Source: an uncultured Eubacterium sp. (GTDB taxonomy: Bacteria > Bacillota > Clostridia > Peptostreptococcales > Anaerovoracaceae). Taken from it: 7,431 bases of DNA. Location: positions 1 to 7,431 of the forward strand of contig CALBGO010000029.1 in assembly GCA_937894585.1 (NCBI GenBank), written 5' to 3'. Position numbers and translations under genes: made by a program. Position 1 is the stretch's first letter. Every line of letters begins with the position of its first letter. Under the pieces are notes generated by a model. It saw only the letters and a program-made list of their open reading frames with translations. It had not been told where the DNA came from and made no database searches. Shown in pieces: positions 1 through 7,009 of this stretch.

Positions 1-11
1 AATGCAAATAT

Positions 12-42
12 AAAAACTCCCACTCAAAAAATGGGAGTTTTT
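12..42. terminator. Bidirectional intrinsic terminator
   Basis: A perfect 11-bp inverted repeat (12-22 with 32-42) encloses a 9-nt loop. The stem is a CTCCCA/TGGGAG core flanked by A5 and T5, so either strand gives a GC-core hairpin followed by a U-tract. It could end a rightward gene left of the window and back up termination of the leftward ilv operon. Confidence 0.75.
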
Positions 43-171
43 CAGTGCCCTTGATTTTTTAAATTTATGTGTCAGAAAAACCAAAAAAGGCGCTTATTAT
101 ATTCCCACGCCCCCTGTTATATTATGGAATCAAATCAAAAATCAGGAAGCTGGTGCAAGGCAATAGATATA

Positions 172-217
172 AAAAATGACAGGTTTATATTGATTTTAAG
201 AACAACCTGTCATTTTT
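172..217. terminator. Bidirectional intrinsic terminator, probable end of the ilv operon
   Basis: A perfect 14-bp inverted repeat (172-185 with 204-217) has an 18-nt loop. The stem has a TGACAGGTT core with A5 on the left and T5 on the right. Read leftward, the hairpin ends in a run of six T (176-171), which makes it a good candidate for ending the ilvBNCDA transcript about 160 nt after the ilvA stop codon. It would also work rightward. Confidence 0.7.
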
Positions 218-239
218 GCGATTTATGATTTTAAGAAAG

Positions 240-280
240 TGACACAAAAGAGGCATATGCATTAACTTTGTGTCATTTTT
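240..280 (+). terminator. Terminator-like hairpin
   Basis: A 9-bp inverted repeat, TGACACAAA at 240-248 and TTTGTGTCA at 267-275, is followed on the plus strand by T5 (276-280) and a second T-run a few bases later. The loop contains the palindrome GCATATGC (253-260). The U-tract is better rightward than leftward, where the hairpin is followed by CTTTCTT, yet no rightward gene ends here. It may act as the first, weaker hairpin met by leftward ilv transcription. Confidence 0.5.
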
Positions 281-377
281 GGCTTTTTCTATCTAAAATT
301 CTATCAGTTGATGAAACAAGCGCTTTTGAGATTTTAGCCGTCTATATGCTTTCTTTTCTTCCCGTTTCATATAGTTT

Positions 378-1589
378 TTACATCAAGACGCTGATGACCT
401 GCGGATCGTACCCGCCGTCAACTAACGCATCTATAATTTTTTTCTTATGTTCCGGACCGAATGCTTCAATTGTGATTTTCAGCTCTACCGCCGCATTTCT
501 GTTGGTGCTGACAAACTGATTATGATCCAGTCTGATCACATTGCCCTGCTGACCTGCAATAATAGAAGCTACATTAACCAGTTCGCCCGGTTTATCAGGC
601 AGCAGCGTGGAAACTGAAAAAATTCTTTCCCTCTGAATCAGACCGTGCTGCACCACGGAAGACATCGTGATAATATCCATATTGCCACCGCTGAGGATAG
701 AAACAACTTTCTTTCCTTTTACATTCAGATGTTTCAGAGCCGCCACAGTCAGAAGTCCGGAGTTTTCCACAATCATTTTGTGATTTTCCACCATATCCAA
801 GAAAGATACAATCAGTTCATCATCCTCAATCGTGATGACATCATCGATATTCTCCTGCAGATACGGGAAAATCTTCGTTCCCGGTGTTTTAACCGCCGTA
901 CCGTCTGCAATGGTGTTCACAGCCGGCAGTGTTACCGGTTTTCCGGCTTTCAGAGATTCCTGCAGACAGTTTGCGCCGGCAGGCTCCACTGCAATCACTT
1001 TGATTTTCGGATTCAGCATCTTTGCCAAAGTGGAAACACCGGTTGCAAGACCGCCTCCGCCTACAGGAACCAGTATATAGTCCACGAGAGGAAGCTCTTT
1101 TACGATTTCCATTGCGATGGTGCCCTGTCCCGTCGCAACGGCCAAGTCATCAAAAGGCGGAATATATGTATAGCCGTTTTCCTCTGCCAACTGCTGTGCA
1201 TGAGCAGATGCCTCGTCAAAAACATCTCCGTAAAGCACTACTTCCGCACCGTAGCTTTTCGTGCGGTTCACCTTCATCAGAGGCGTAGTGGTCGGCATAA
1301 CAATGACTGCTTTACATCCGTAAGCCTTTGCCGCGTAAGCCACTCCCTGCGCATGGTTTCCTGCAGATGCGGTAATCAGCCCTCGTCCCCGTTCTTCATC
1401 AGTCAAAGTGCTGATTTTATAATAAGCTCCGCGAATTTTATATGCACCGGTTACCTGCATATTCTCCGGTTTCAGATAAACCCGGTTGCCTGTCTGCTCA
1501 CTGAGATATTCACTGCAGACAAGATTGGTGGCAGTCACCACATTTTTAACTACTTCTGTTGCCTGTTCAAAAGTTTCTAATGTCAACAT
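378..1589 (-). CDS. ilvA: Threonine ammonia-lyase (threonine deaminase), short form with C-terminal ACT domain
   Basis: This cytoplasmic PLP enzyme converts L-threonine to 2-oxobutyrate and ammonia, the committed step towards isoleucine. The 403-aa product matches the ~400-residue form with one regulatory domain, not the ~510-residue E. coli IlvA. Visible motifs are the PLP lysine K51 in TGAYKIRGAY, SAGNHAQG at 75-82, the phosphate-binding PVGGGG at 175-180, and SGGN near 300-303 by the pyridine nitrogen. Residues ~323-403 form an ACT-like domain (SVSTLLPDKPGELVNVAS), the usual site of allosteric control. The start ATG is at 1589-1587, with AGAAAGG at 1607-1601 at a rather long 11-nt spacing. 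It is the last gene of the ilv operon, separated from ilvD by 278 nt of structured repeat with no obvious terminator. The operon context argues for a biosynthetic rather than catabolic (TdcB) role; this is inference. Confidence 0.93.
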   Translation of the reverse strand: MLTLETFEQATEVVKNVVTATNLVCSEYLSEQTGNRVYLKPENMQVTGAYKIRGAYYKISTLTDEERGRGLITASAGNHAQGVAYAAKAYGCKAVIVMPTTTPLMKVNRTKSYGAEVVLYGDVFDEASAHAQQLAEENGYTYIPPFDDLAVATGQGTIAMEIVKELPLVDYILVPVGGGGLATGVSTLAKMLNPKIKVIAVEPAGANCLQESLKAGKPVTLPAVNTIADGTAVKTPGTKIFPYLQENIDDVITIEDDELIVSFLDMVENHKMIVENSGLLTVAALKHLNVKGKKVVSILSGGNMDIITMSSVVQHGLIQRERIFSVSTLLPDKPGELVNVASIIAGQQGNVIRLDHNQFVSTNRNAAVELKITIEAFGPEHKKKIIDALVDGGYDPQVISVLM

Positions 1590-1637
1590 CGGGCGTTTTT
1601 CCTTTCTTTCTATATCAAATCATCTTTTCAGCTTAGG

Positions 1638-1754
1638 TCTCTCGCCGTAGAGTTCTTCCAATCACTCTTCTCCTTCGGCTCGAGTTCTTGGGAACTCCTC
1701 GCGGGGGACCTACCAATGATTTTTCCGCGGTACTCACGCACCTTGAAGGTTAGG
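1638..1754 (-). repeat. Repeat unit B, with a shortened hairpin
   Basis: This copy is 94% identical to unit A outside a 6-nt deletion. The deletion removes most of the 5' arm of the 8-bp stem, while the 3' arm AAAAATCA (1724-1717) remains. The GNRA hairpin is at 1742-1729 and the CCAA hairpin at 1697-1682. A further GAACTC (1655-1650) could compete for the first GAGTTC arm. Confidence 0.75.
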
Positions 1755-1877
1755 TCTCTCGCCGTAGAGTTCTTCCAATCGCTCTTCTCCTTCAGCTCGA
1801 GCTCTTGGGAACTCCTCGCGGGGGACCTACCATTGATTTTTCTGCGGTGCTTACGCACCTTGAAAAATCAGGTTAGG
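1755..1877 (-). repeat. Repeat unit A, overlapping the 3' end of ilvD
   Basis: The more complete copy. An 8-bp stem, TGATTTTT (1870-1863) with AAAAATCA (1841-1834), lies between the CCTAACC/GGTAGG closing helix and the GNRA hairpin at 1859-1846. The inner hairpin with loop CCAA is at 1814-1799. The ilvD stop codon TGA (1870-1868) is the first triplet of the 8-bp stem, and CCTAACC supplies the bases of the last ilvD codons. Confidence 0.75.
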
Positions 1878-3541
1878 TCTTCCATCACTGCGCCTTTATT
1901 GGACGGAGCTACTAATTTGGAGTATCTGTAAAGCCAGCCGCTCTTGATGTTCGGCTCTCTCGGTACATAGTTTTCTCTTCGCTTTGCAAATTCTTCATCG
2001 GAGACTTTTGCGCTGATGCTGTAGGAAGGAATATCGATTTCGATGATATCACCTTCTTCAAGCAGCCCGATTTCACCGCCGCTTGCTGCTTCCGGACATA
2101 CATGACCGATGGAAGCGCCTCTGCTTGCGCCGCTGAATCTGCCGTCAGTAATCAGCGCCACGGTTTTATCCAGTCCCATGCCTGCAAGCGCGCTGGTCGG
2201 GTTGAGCATTTCTCTCATACCCGGACCGCCTTTAGGACCTTCGTAACGGATAACCACCACATCACCATCCACAATTTTCCCGTTGTAAATAGCTTCAATG
2301 GCCTCCTCTTCACAATCAAATACTCTGGCAGGCCCGCTATGTTTCAGCATTTCCGGAGCGACAGCGCTTCTCTTTACCACACAGCCGTCTTTTGCAATGT
2401 TGCCCCAAAGAATAGCAAGACCGCCGGTTTCGCTGTACGGATCATCGGAAGGCCGCATAGCTTCTCTGTCTAAAGAACCTTTTCCTTCAATATTCTCGCC
2501 TACGGTTTTGCCGTTTGCAGTCAGAAGGGTTGTGTCAATCAAGCCTTTCTTATTTAATTCGGCAAGAACTCCCTGCACACCGCCTGCATGATTCAGGTCG
2601 TGCATATGAGTACCGCCGGCAGGAGCCAAATGGCACAGATTCGGAGTCTTTGCGCTCATTTCGTTAAATAACTCCAGATTCAGTTCCACTCCCGCTTCGT
2701 GAGCGATGGCAAGAAGATGCAGAACACTGTTTGAAGAGCAGCCTAAAGCCATATCGCAGGCAAGTGCATTTCTGATTGCCTTTTCATTTACGATATCTCT
2801 TGCCTTAATATCTTTTTCCACTAAATCCATAATCGCCATACCGGCATGCTTTGCAATCATAATTCTGCCGCTGTGTACTGCGGGAACCGTACCGTTTCCA
2901 GGAAGAGCAATCCCGAGAGCTTCACACAGACAGTTCATACTGTTGGCAGTATACATACCGGAACAAGAACCGCAGCCCGGACAGGTATTCTGTTCATATT
3001 CCAAAAGTCCGGCATCATCAATAATATCCGCCTTGCGCGCCCCTACTGCTTCGAACATTTTGGAAAGGGAAGTTTCCACACCGCCCACAAGACCGCTCAT
3101 CATCGGACCGCCGGAGCAGACTACAGTCGGAATATTGATACGCAGCGCACCCATCAGCATACCCGGTACGATTTTATCGCAGTTGGGAACCAGAACCAAC
3201 CCGTCAAACTGATGAGCATTTGCCATAGTTTCCACACTGTCGGCAATCAGCTCTCTGCTTGCCAGAGAATACTTCATACCGATGTGTCCCATGGCAATTC
3301 CGTCGCAGACACCAATCGCAGGCACCATAATCGGCGTTCCCCCTGCCATTCTGACACCGGCTTTCACAGCTTCTGTCACTTTATCCAAATGAATATGCCC
3401 CGGTACAATTTCACTGTGGGCGGAAACCACACCGATTAAAGGCCGCTCTAATTCTTCCTTCGTATAACCCATAGCATAAAAAAGGCTTCGCATCGGAGCC
3501 TTTTCTACGCCGCGGGTTACATTGTCACTTCTTCTTGTCAT
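1868..3541 (-). CDS. ilvD: Dihydroxy-acid dehydratase, E. coli-like [4Fe-4S] type
   Basis: It dehydrates 2,3-dihydroxy-isovalerate and 2,3-dihydroxy-3-methylvalerate to the 2-oxo acids of valine and isoleucine. At 557 aa it has the expected family length. Iron-sulfur cysteines are seen as C121 in PNCDKI and C193 in GCGSCSGM. K123 is at the position of the carbamylated metal-ligand lysine, D80 lies in [10 protein letters not shown], and the catalytic serine is in GRFSGASRG near 470. The place where [2Fe-2S] enzymes carry a third cysteine (TPCNxHL) reads VPGHIHL, as in the oxygen-sensitive E. coli enzyme, which suits an anaerobe. The start ATG at 3541 has ACGAGG upstream with GAGG at 3554-3551, spacing 9 nt. 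The last codons (EDLT and stop) coincide with the first bases of repeat unit A, so the natural C-terminus may have been altered by the repeat. It follows ilvC after 89 nt. Confidence 0.96.
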   Translation of the reverse strand: MTRRSDNVTRGVEKAPMRSLFYAMGYTKEELERPLIGVVSAHSEIVPGHIHLDKVTEAVKAGVRMAGGTPIMVPAIGVCDGIAMGHIGMKYSLASRELIADSVETMANAHQFDGLVLVPNCDKIVPGMLMGALRINIPTVVCSGGPMMSGLVGGVETSLSKMFEAVGARKADIIDDAGLLEYEQNTCPGCGSCSGMYTANSMNCLCEALGIALPGNGTVPAVHSGRIMIAKHAGMAIMDLVEKDIKARDIVNEKAIRNALACDMALGCSSNSVLHLLAIAHEAGVELNLELFNEMSAKTPNLCHLAPAGGTHMHDLNHAGGVQGVLAELNKKGLIDTTLLTANGKTVGENIEGKGSLDREAMRPSDDPYSETGGLAILWGNIAKDGCVVKRSAVAPEMLKHSGPARVFDCEEEAIEAIYNGKIVDGDVVVIRYEGPKGGPGMREMLNPTSALAGMGLDKTVALITDGRFSGASRGASIGHVCPEAASGGEIGLLEEGDIIEIDIPSYSISAKVSDEEFAKRRENYVPREPNIKSGWLYRYSKLVAPSNKGAVMEDLT

Positions 3542-3580
3542 AATATGTAACCTCGTATTTTTATAATTTGATTTTCATTT

Positions 3581-3630
3581 CTGATTTTGTCATATGCACA
3601 CTCTATATTTCTGATGTACATTAAAATCAG
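3581..3630 (-). other. Inverted repeat in the ilvC-ilvD gap
   Basis: CTGATTTT at 3581-3588 is perfectly complementary to AAAATCAG at 3623-3630, enclosing 34 nt. The right arm abuts the ilvC stop codon (3633-3631). On the minus strand the hairpin is followed by AATGAAAATC and lacks a U-tract, so a terminator is unlikely. A 3' stabilising or processing stem between ilvC and ilvD is possible but unproven. Confidence 0.4.
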
Positions 3631-4632
<1,002 letters not shown>

Positions 4633-4660
4633 CTATCTCCTTTTCAATTTAATATCATAT

Positions 4661-5158
4661 TTATTTGGTATTGCCTTCTATACCTGTAATACCGGTTCTG
4701 CAAACTTCAACCACATTATATTCTGAAATAACATCCATAAAGCCGTCCAGTTTCTGTGGTGTGCCGGTCAGTTCGATAATCATACTGTCTCTTGACAAGT
4801 CTACAATTTTACCTCTGTATACATCGACAATCTGCTTAACACCTGCTCTCTGATCCGCACCTGCTTTGATTTTCAGAAGCAGCAGCTCTCTGTACAAACT
4901 GAATTCATCATTCAGTACAAAAATATCTTTCACAACCTCAAGCTTTTCTGTCTGCGTAATAATCTGCTGCAGAGACTGCTCTGTTGCGCTGAATGCAATC
5001 GTAATGCGGGACAGCGCAGGATCATTGGTTGCGGATACAGTCAGTGAATCGATATTGAATCCTCTTCTGCCGAACAGGCTGACAACTCGCGTCAGTACAT
5101 TGGCCTGATTCAGAACGAGAACGCTGACAATCTCTTTTTTTAGCGATTTCTTGCTCAT
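4661..5158 (-). CDS. ilvN: Acetolactate synthase small (regulatory) subunit
   Basis: This is the regulatory partner of IlvB, which activates the catalytic subunit and usually confers valine feedback inhibition. The 165-aa product has an N-terminal ACT domain (about 9-82, with LFGRRGFNIDSLTVSATNDP) and the family's C-terminal domain (about 84-158, ending VCRTGITGI). By alignment with E. coli IlvH, N17 and N35 match N11 and N29, which take part in valine binding. Position G14, where a change to Asp makes IlvH valine-resistant, is N20 here (NQANVL). Feedback control may therefore differ; this is inference. The start ATG at 5158 has a near-perfect AGGAGGG site (5170-5164) overlapping the ilvB stop codon, at 6-nt spacing from GGAGG. 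The 11-nt gap to ilvB suggests coupled translation and balanced subunit supply. The symbol ilvH would be equally acceptable. Confidence 0.95.
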   Translation of the reverse strand: MSKKSLKKEIVSVLVLNQANVLTRVVSLFGRRGFNIDSLTVSATNDPALSRITIAFSATEQSLQQIITQTEKLEVVKDIFVLNDEFSLYRELLLLKIKAGADQRAGVKQIVDVYRGKIVDLSRDSMIIELTGTPQKLDGFMDVISEYNVVEVCRTGITGIEGNTK

Positions 5159-5169
5159 AACGGCCCTCC

Positions 5170-6831
5170 TTAGTCAATAATCATATCTTCAACGGATTTA
5201 TTGGCCGGAATCATCGGCAGTACCCGTTCTTCTCTGGAAATCATACAGTCGATCCAAACAGGACCTTCAGCTTTGAGCGCCTTTTCCATAGCGGCTTCAA
5301 ATTCTTCCGGTGTTTCCGCACGGTAGCCCTCTGCGCCGAAAGCCTCTGCTAATTTAACAAAGTCGGTTTTTCTTTCTGGTGTAGTATTGGAATACCGTTT
5401 ATCGTAGAAAATTGTCTGCCACTGGTAAACCATTCCCAGCACCCTGTTATTCATAATAATCGTGATAATCGGCAGCTTCTGACTCACCGCGGTACATGCT
5501 TCGTTCAGGTTCATATGGAATGATCCGTCGCCGGTGATATGAATAACTCTGTCATTCGGACATCCCATCTTTGCACCGATTGCAGCGCCGTATCCAAAGC
5601 CCATCGTTCCAAGGCCGCCGCTTGTGATAAACTTCTTGGTCTTATTATGTCTGATAAACTGAGCAGCCCACATCTGATGCTGTCCCACATCGGTAACATA
5701 GATAGTGTTCTCATCTGTCATATCACATGTCTTTGAAATAATATCATATGGGTGCAGCCTGCAGTCTGTCGTTCTTACCACTCTTTCTTTACTTCTCCAG
5801 CCTTCTACTCTCTCATGCCATTCCGGATGCTTCTTTTCTTCTATGTATGGTAGCGCTCTTTGCAGAAACTCTTTCACATCGCCTACACAGTTCTTATCTA
5901 CGGCTACATTCTTGCTGATCTCGCTCTTATCGATGTCAATCTGTACAATTTTTGCTTTTCTTCCGAACTTTTCCGGATTCAGTGCCACACGATCAGAAAA
6001 TCTTGCGCCGAGCGCAATAATCAGATCTGCCTGATCCATCGCTCTGTTTGCGGCTACACTTCCGTGCATACCCACAAGTCCCAGATTATGTTCATTGTCA
6101 TAGCCAATCACACCGGCTGCCATCAAGGTATACGCTGCCGGAATATCTGCTTTCTCCAAAAGTGTCAGAAGTTCCTCCGAAGCATCAGATGCAGCAACAC
6201 CGCCTCCTACATAAGCTACCGGTTTCTCCGCGCTGTTAATCATCTTTACAATAGCAGAAATATCTTCTCTCTCCATAGACGGAAGCTTACTCAGTTCAGC
6301 GGGCGATTTATTGGTATATTCAATACTGGCAGCAGTTACATCTTTTGTAATATCCACCAGGACAGGACCCTTTCTTCCGCTGTTTGCAATCCTGAACGCT
6401 TCTCTTAACGCAGGTTCAAGATCTTCAATCCGGTTTACAAAAAAGTTATGCTTTGTAATCGGAAGTGTTACCCCTGTGATACATATTTCCTGAAAGGCAT
6501 CTCTGCCAATCAGAGGGTCCGGAACATTGGCCGTAATGGCAACCATCGGAATACTATCCATAAATGCTGTAGCAATACCGGTAACCAAATTGGTTGCACC
6601 CGGTCCGCTGGTGGAAAATACAACGCCGGTTTTACCGGTTGCTCTTGCATATCCGTCAGCAGCGTGAGCAGCACCCTGTTCGTGCGCGGTCAGTACATGC
6701 TTGATCCTGCCGCTGTATTTATAGAGTTCGTCATAGATATTCAGTGCAGTTCCGCCCGGATATCCGAATACTGTATCAACACCGTGGTCAAGAAGCACTT
6801 CTGCCACTACTTGTGATCCTGTCAATTTCAT
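5170..6831 (-). CDS. ilvB: Acetolactate synthase large (catalytic) subunit
   Basis: This ThDP- and FAD-dependent enzyme condenses pyruvate with pyruvate or 2-oxobutyrate to form acetolactate or acetohydroxybutyrate. Numbered from the chosen start (553 aa), the catalytic glutamate is E51 in AHEQGAAHA. The central FAD-binding domain includes GMHGSVAANRA and LGARFSDRV. The ThDP motif runs from GDGS (434-437) to NN (461-462). W471 in VYQWQ corresponds to the tryptophan that favours 2-oxobutyrate in E. coli AHAS II (W464). An upstream ATG at 6849 would add MKRRER, but the Shine-Dalgarno AGGAGAG (6843-6837) lies inside those codons, 5 nt before the ATG at 6831. I therefore start at 6831. Family length (about 550-590 aa) and the conserved start of the first domain fit. 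It is the first gene of the operon, 47 nt after a strong predicted promoter. The catabolic AlsS is less likely given the adjacent ilvN. Confidence 0.96.
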   Translation of the reverse strand: MKLTGSQVVAEVLLDHGVDTVFGYPGGTALNIYDELYKYSGRIKHVLTAHEQGAAHAADGYARATGKTGVVFSTSGPGATNLVTGIATAFMDSIPMVAITANVPDPLIGRDAFQEICITGVTLPITKHNFFVNRIEDLEPALREAFRIANSGRKGPVLVDITKDVTAASIEYTNKSPAELSKLPSMEREDISAIVKMINSAEKPVAYVGGGVAASDASEELLTLLEKADIPAAYTLMAAGVIGYDNEHNLGLVGMHGSVAANRAMDQADLIIALGARFSDRVALNPEKFGRKAKIVQIDIDKSEISKNVAVDKNCVGDVKEFLQRALPYIEEKKHPEWHERVEGWRSKERVVRTTDCRLHPYDIISKTCDMTDENTIYVTDVGQHQMWAAQFIRHNKTKKFITSGGLGTMGFGYGAAIGAKMGCPNDRVIHITGDGSFHMNLNEACTAVSQKLPIITIIMNNRVLGMVYQWQTIFYDKRYSNTTPERKTDFVKLAEAFGAEGYRAETPEEFEAAMEKALKAEGPVWIDCMISREERVLPMIPANKSVEDMIID

Positions 6832-6836
6832 TCTTT

Positions 6837-6843
6837 CTCTCCT
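6837..6843 (-). promoter_or_regulatory. Ribosome binding site deciding the ilvB start
   Basis: AGGAGAG on the minus strand stands 5 nt before the ATG at 6831-6829. The alternative ATG at 6849 has no purine-rich site in front of it; the bases upstream (6850-6862) read GCGTGCGATTCTT. The site therefore supports the shorter IlvB. Confidence 0.85.
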
Positions 6844-6860
6844 TTTCATAAGAATCGCAC

Positions 6861-6874
6861 GCGGAACTTTCCGC
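6861..6874 (-). other. Short palindrome in the ilv operon 5' leader
   Basis: GCGGAA (6861-6866) and TTCCGC (6869-6874) form a palindrome with a 2-nt centre, effectively a 5-bp hairpin. It would begin about 4 nt after the predicted transcription start. A 5'-end stem of this kind can protect an mRNA. It is too small to be an attenuator, and no U-tract follows. Confidence 0.4.
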
Positions 6875-6884
6875 TTACATATTT

Positions 6885-6912
6885 ATTATATCCCGACATA
6901 AAAAAATGTCAA
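6885..6912 (-). promoter_or_regulatory. Promoter of the ilvBNCDA operon
   Basis: On the minus strand, a consensus -35 box TTGACA (6912-6907) and a consensus -10 box TATAAT (6890-6885) are separated by 16 nt. The start point should be near 6878, giving a leader of about 47 nt. An inverted repeat (6916-6937) lies just upstream of the -35 box. No T-box, leader peptide or terminator fits in so short a leader, so control is probably by a DNA-binding protein or by start-nucleotide supply. The regulator cannot be identified from the sequence. Confidence 0.85.
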
Positions 6913-6915
6913 CAC

Positions 6916-6937
6916 TTTTTGTTTATGTTCACAAAAA
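6916..6937. promoter_or_regulatory. Candidate operator between the divergent promoters
   Basis: TTTTTGT (6916-6922) and ACAAAAA (6931-6937) form a 7-bp inverted repeat with an 8-nt spacer, 3 bp upstream of the minus-strand -35 box. Its 22-bp size suits a dimeric regulator. The arms are low-complexity AT tracts, however, so chance or an UP-like element is a serious alternative. It does not match the CodY consensus. Confidence 0.25.
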
Positions 6938-6973
6938 AAATCAAAAAACGTTTGTAAGGATAACAATTTTTAG

Positions 6974-7002
6974 TTGACAATTTAACTATAATCCTATATA
7001 TT
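6974..7002 (+). promoter_or_regulatory. Promoter of the T-box transcript
   Basis: On the plus strand, -35 TTGACA (6974-6979) and -10 TATATT (6997-7002) are separated by the ideal 17 nt. The start point should be near 7009-7010, about 20 nt before the first conserved T-box bases. The two -35 boxes of the divergent promoters are 61 bp apart, so one regulator bound between them could affect both. Confidence 0.85.
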
Positions 7003-7009
7003 AGTAGCA

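Larger units (their letters stand above)
1..377. other. Intergenic region with three hairpins, no gene supported
   Basis: This stretch lies downstream of ilvA. It contains three inverted repeats with T-tracts, listed separately, and is otherwise AT-rich. I find no reading frame with a ribosome binding site and a plausible product. A plus-strand frame entering from 268 runs into the 3' end of ilvA and looks like a shadow of it. A 12-bp direct repeat, TGATTTTAAGAA, occurs at 191-202 and 226-237, once inside the loop of the second hairpin and once just before the third. Positions 43-171 show nothing I can name. Confidence 0.6.
1632..1877 (-). repeat. Two tandem copies of a ~120-bp structured repeat in the ilvD-ilvA gap
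   Basis: Read on the minus strand (operon sense), unit A spans 1877-1755 (123 bp) and unit B 1754-1638 (117 bp). A third boundary, CCTAAGC, is at 1638-1632. The units differ by seven substitutions and one 6-nt indel. Each starts with CCTAACC, which can pair with GGTAGG (1831-1826 in A, 1714-1709 in B) with one bulged A. Inside is a hairpin on stem GGTGC. Its loop and 3' arm are GUAA/GCACC in A and GUGA/GUACC in B, so both have GNRA loops and the G-C pair becomes G-U. A second hairpin, GAGTTC-CCAA, has 3' arm GAGCTC in A and GAACTC in B, again keeping pairing (U-G against U-A). These changes would break pairing on the plus strand, so the element probably acts as minus-strand RNA. No T-tract follows, so it is not an obvious terminator. 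Confidence 0.85.

Noticed and set aside
268..519. 83-aa plus-strand frame starting near the left hairpins
   Set aside because: Its second half is antisense to the ACT domain of ilvA, its start lies inside a terminator stem, and there is no Shine-Dalgarno site. The hydrophobic look is an effect of T-rich sequence.
645..1580. 311-aa plus-strand open frame
   Set aside because: It is wholly antisense to ilvA, rich in Cys, Arg and His in the way shadow frames are, and resembles no known protein. The minus strand encodes a full threonine deaminase.
1717..1735. T-box-like sequence GTACCGCGGAA in repeat unit B on the minus strand
   Set aside because: It shares 11 nt with the true T-box, but unit A reads GCACCGCAGAA, the UGG of the bulge is missing, and no stem I or paired terminator is present. 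The match is likely chance.
1628..1858. 76-aa minus-strand frame made of two ~39-aa peptide repeats
   Set aside because: It begins with GTG inside the repeat hairpin, has no ribosome binding site, and is open only because the repeat lengths are multiples of three. Five of seven copy differences change the amino acid, so I see no protein-level constraint.
1868..1870. Stop-codon read-through or selenocysteine at the ilvD TGA, which would add the repeat peptide
   Set aside because: The TGA sits in a stem, but there is no recognised selenocysteine insertion element, the IlvD fold is complete before it, and the added peptide lacks constraint. The in-frame opening is better explained by the repeat length.
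2846..3439. 197-aa and other plus-strand frames opposite ilvD
   Set aside because: They are antisense shadows of a highly conserved dehydratase and lack credible start regions or domains.
6951..6970. lac-operator-like sequence GGATAACAATTT between the promoters
   Set aside because: A 12-nt match to lacO exists, but the other half-site is out of register by about 3 nt and the dyad arms are only 4 bp. I treat it as coincidence in AT-rich DNA.
6987..6992. TATAAT on the plus strand as the -10 box of the T-box promoter
   Set aside because: It is only 7 nt from the TTGACA box. TATATT at 6997-7002 has the correct 17-nt spacing.
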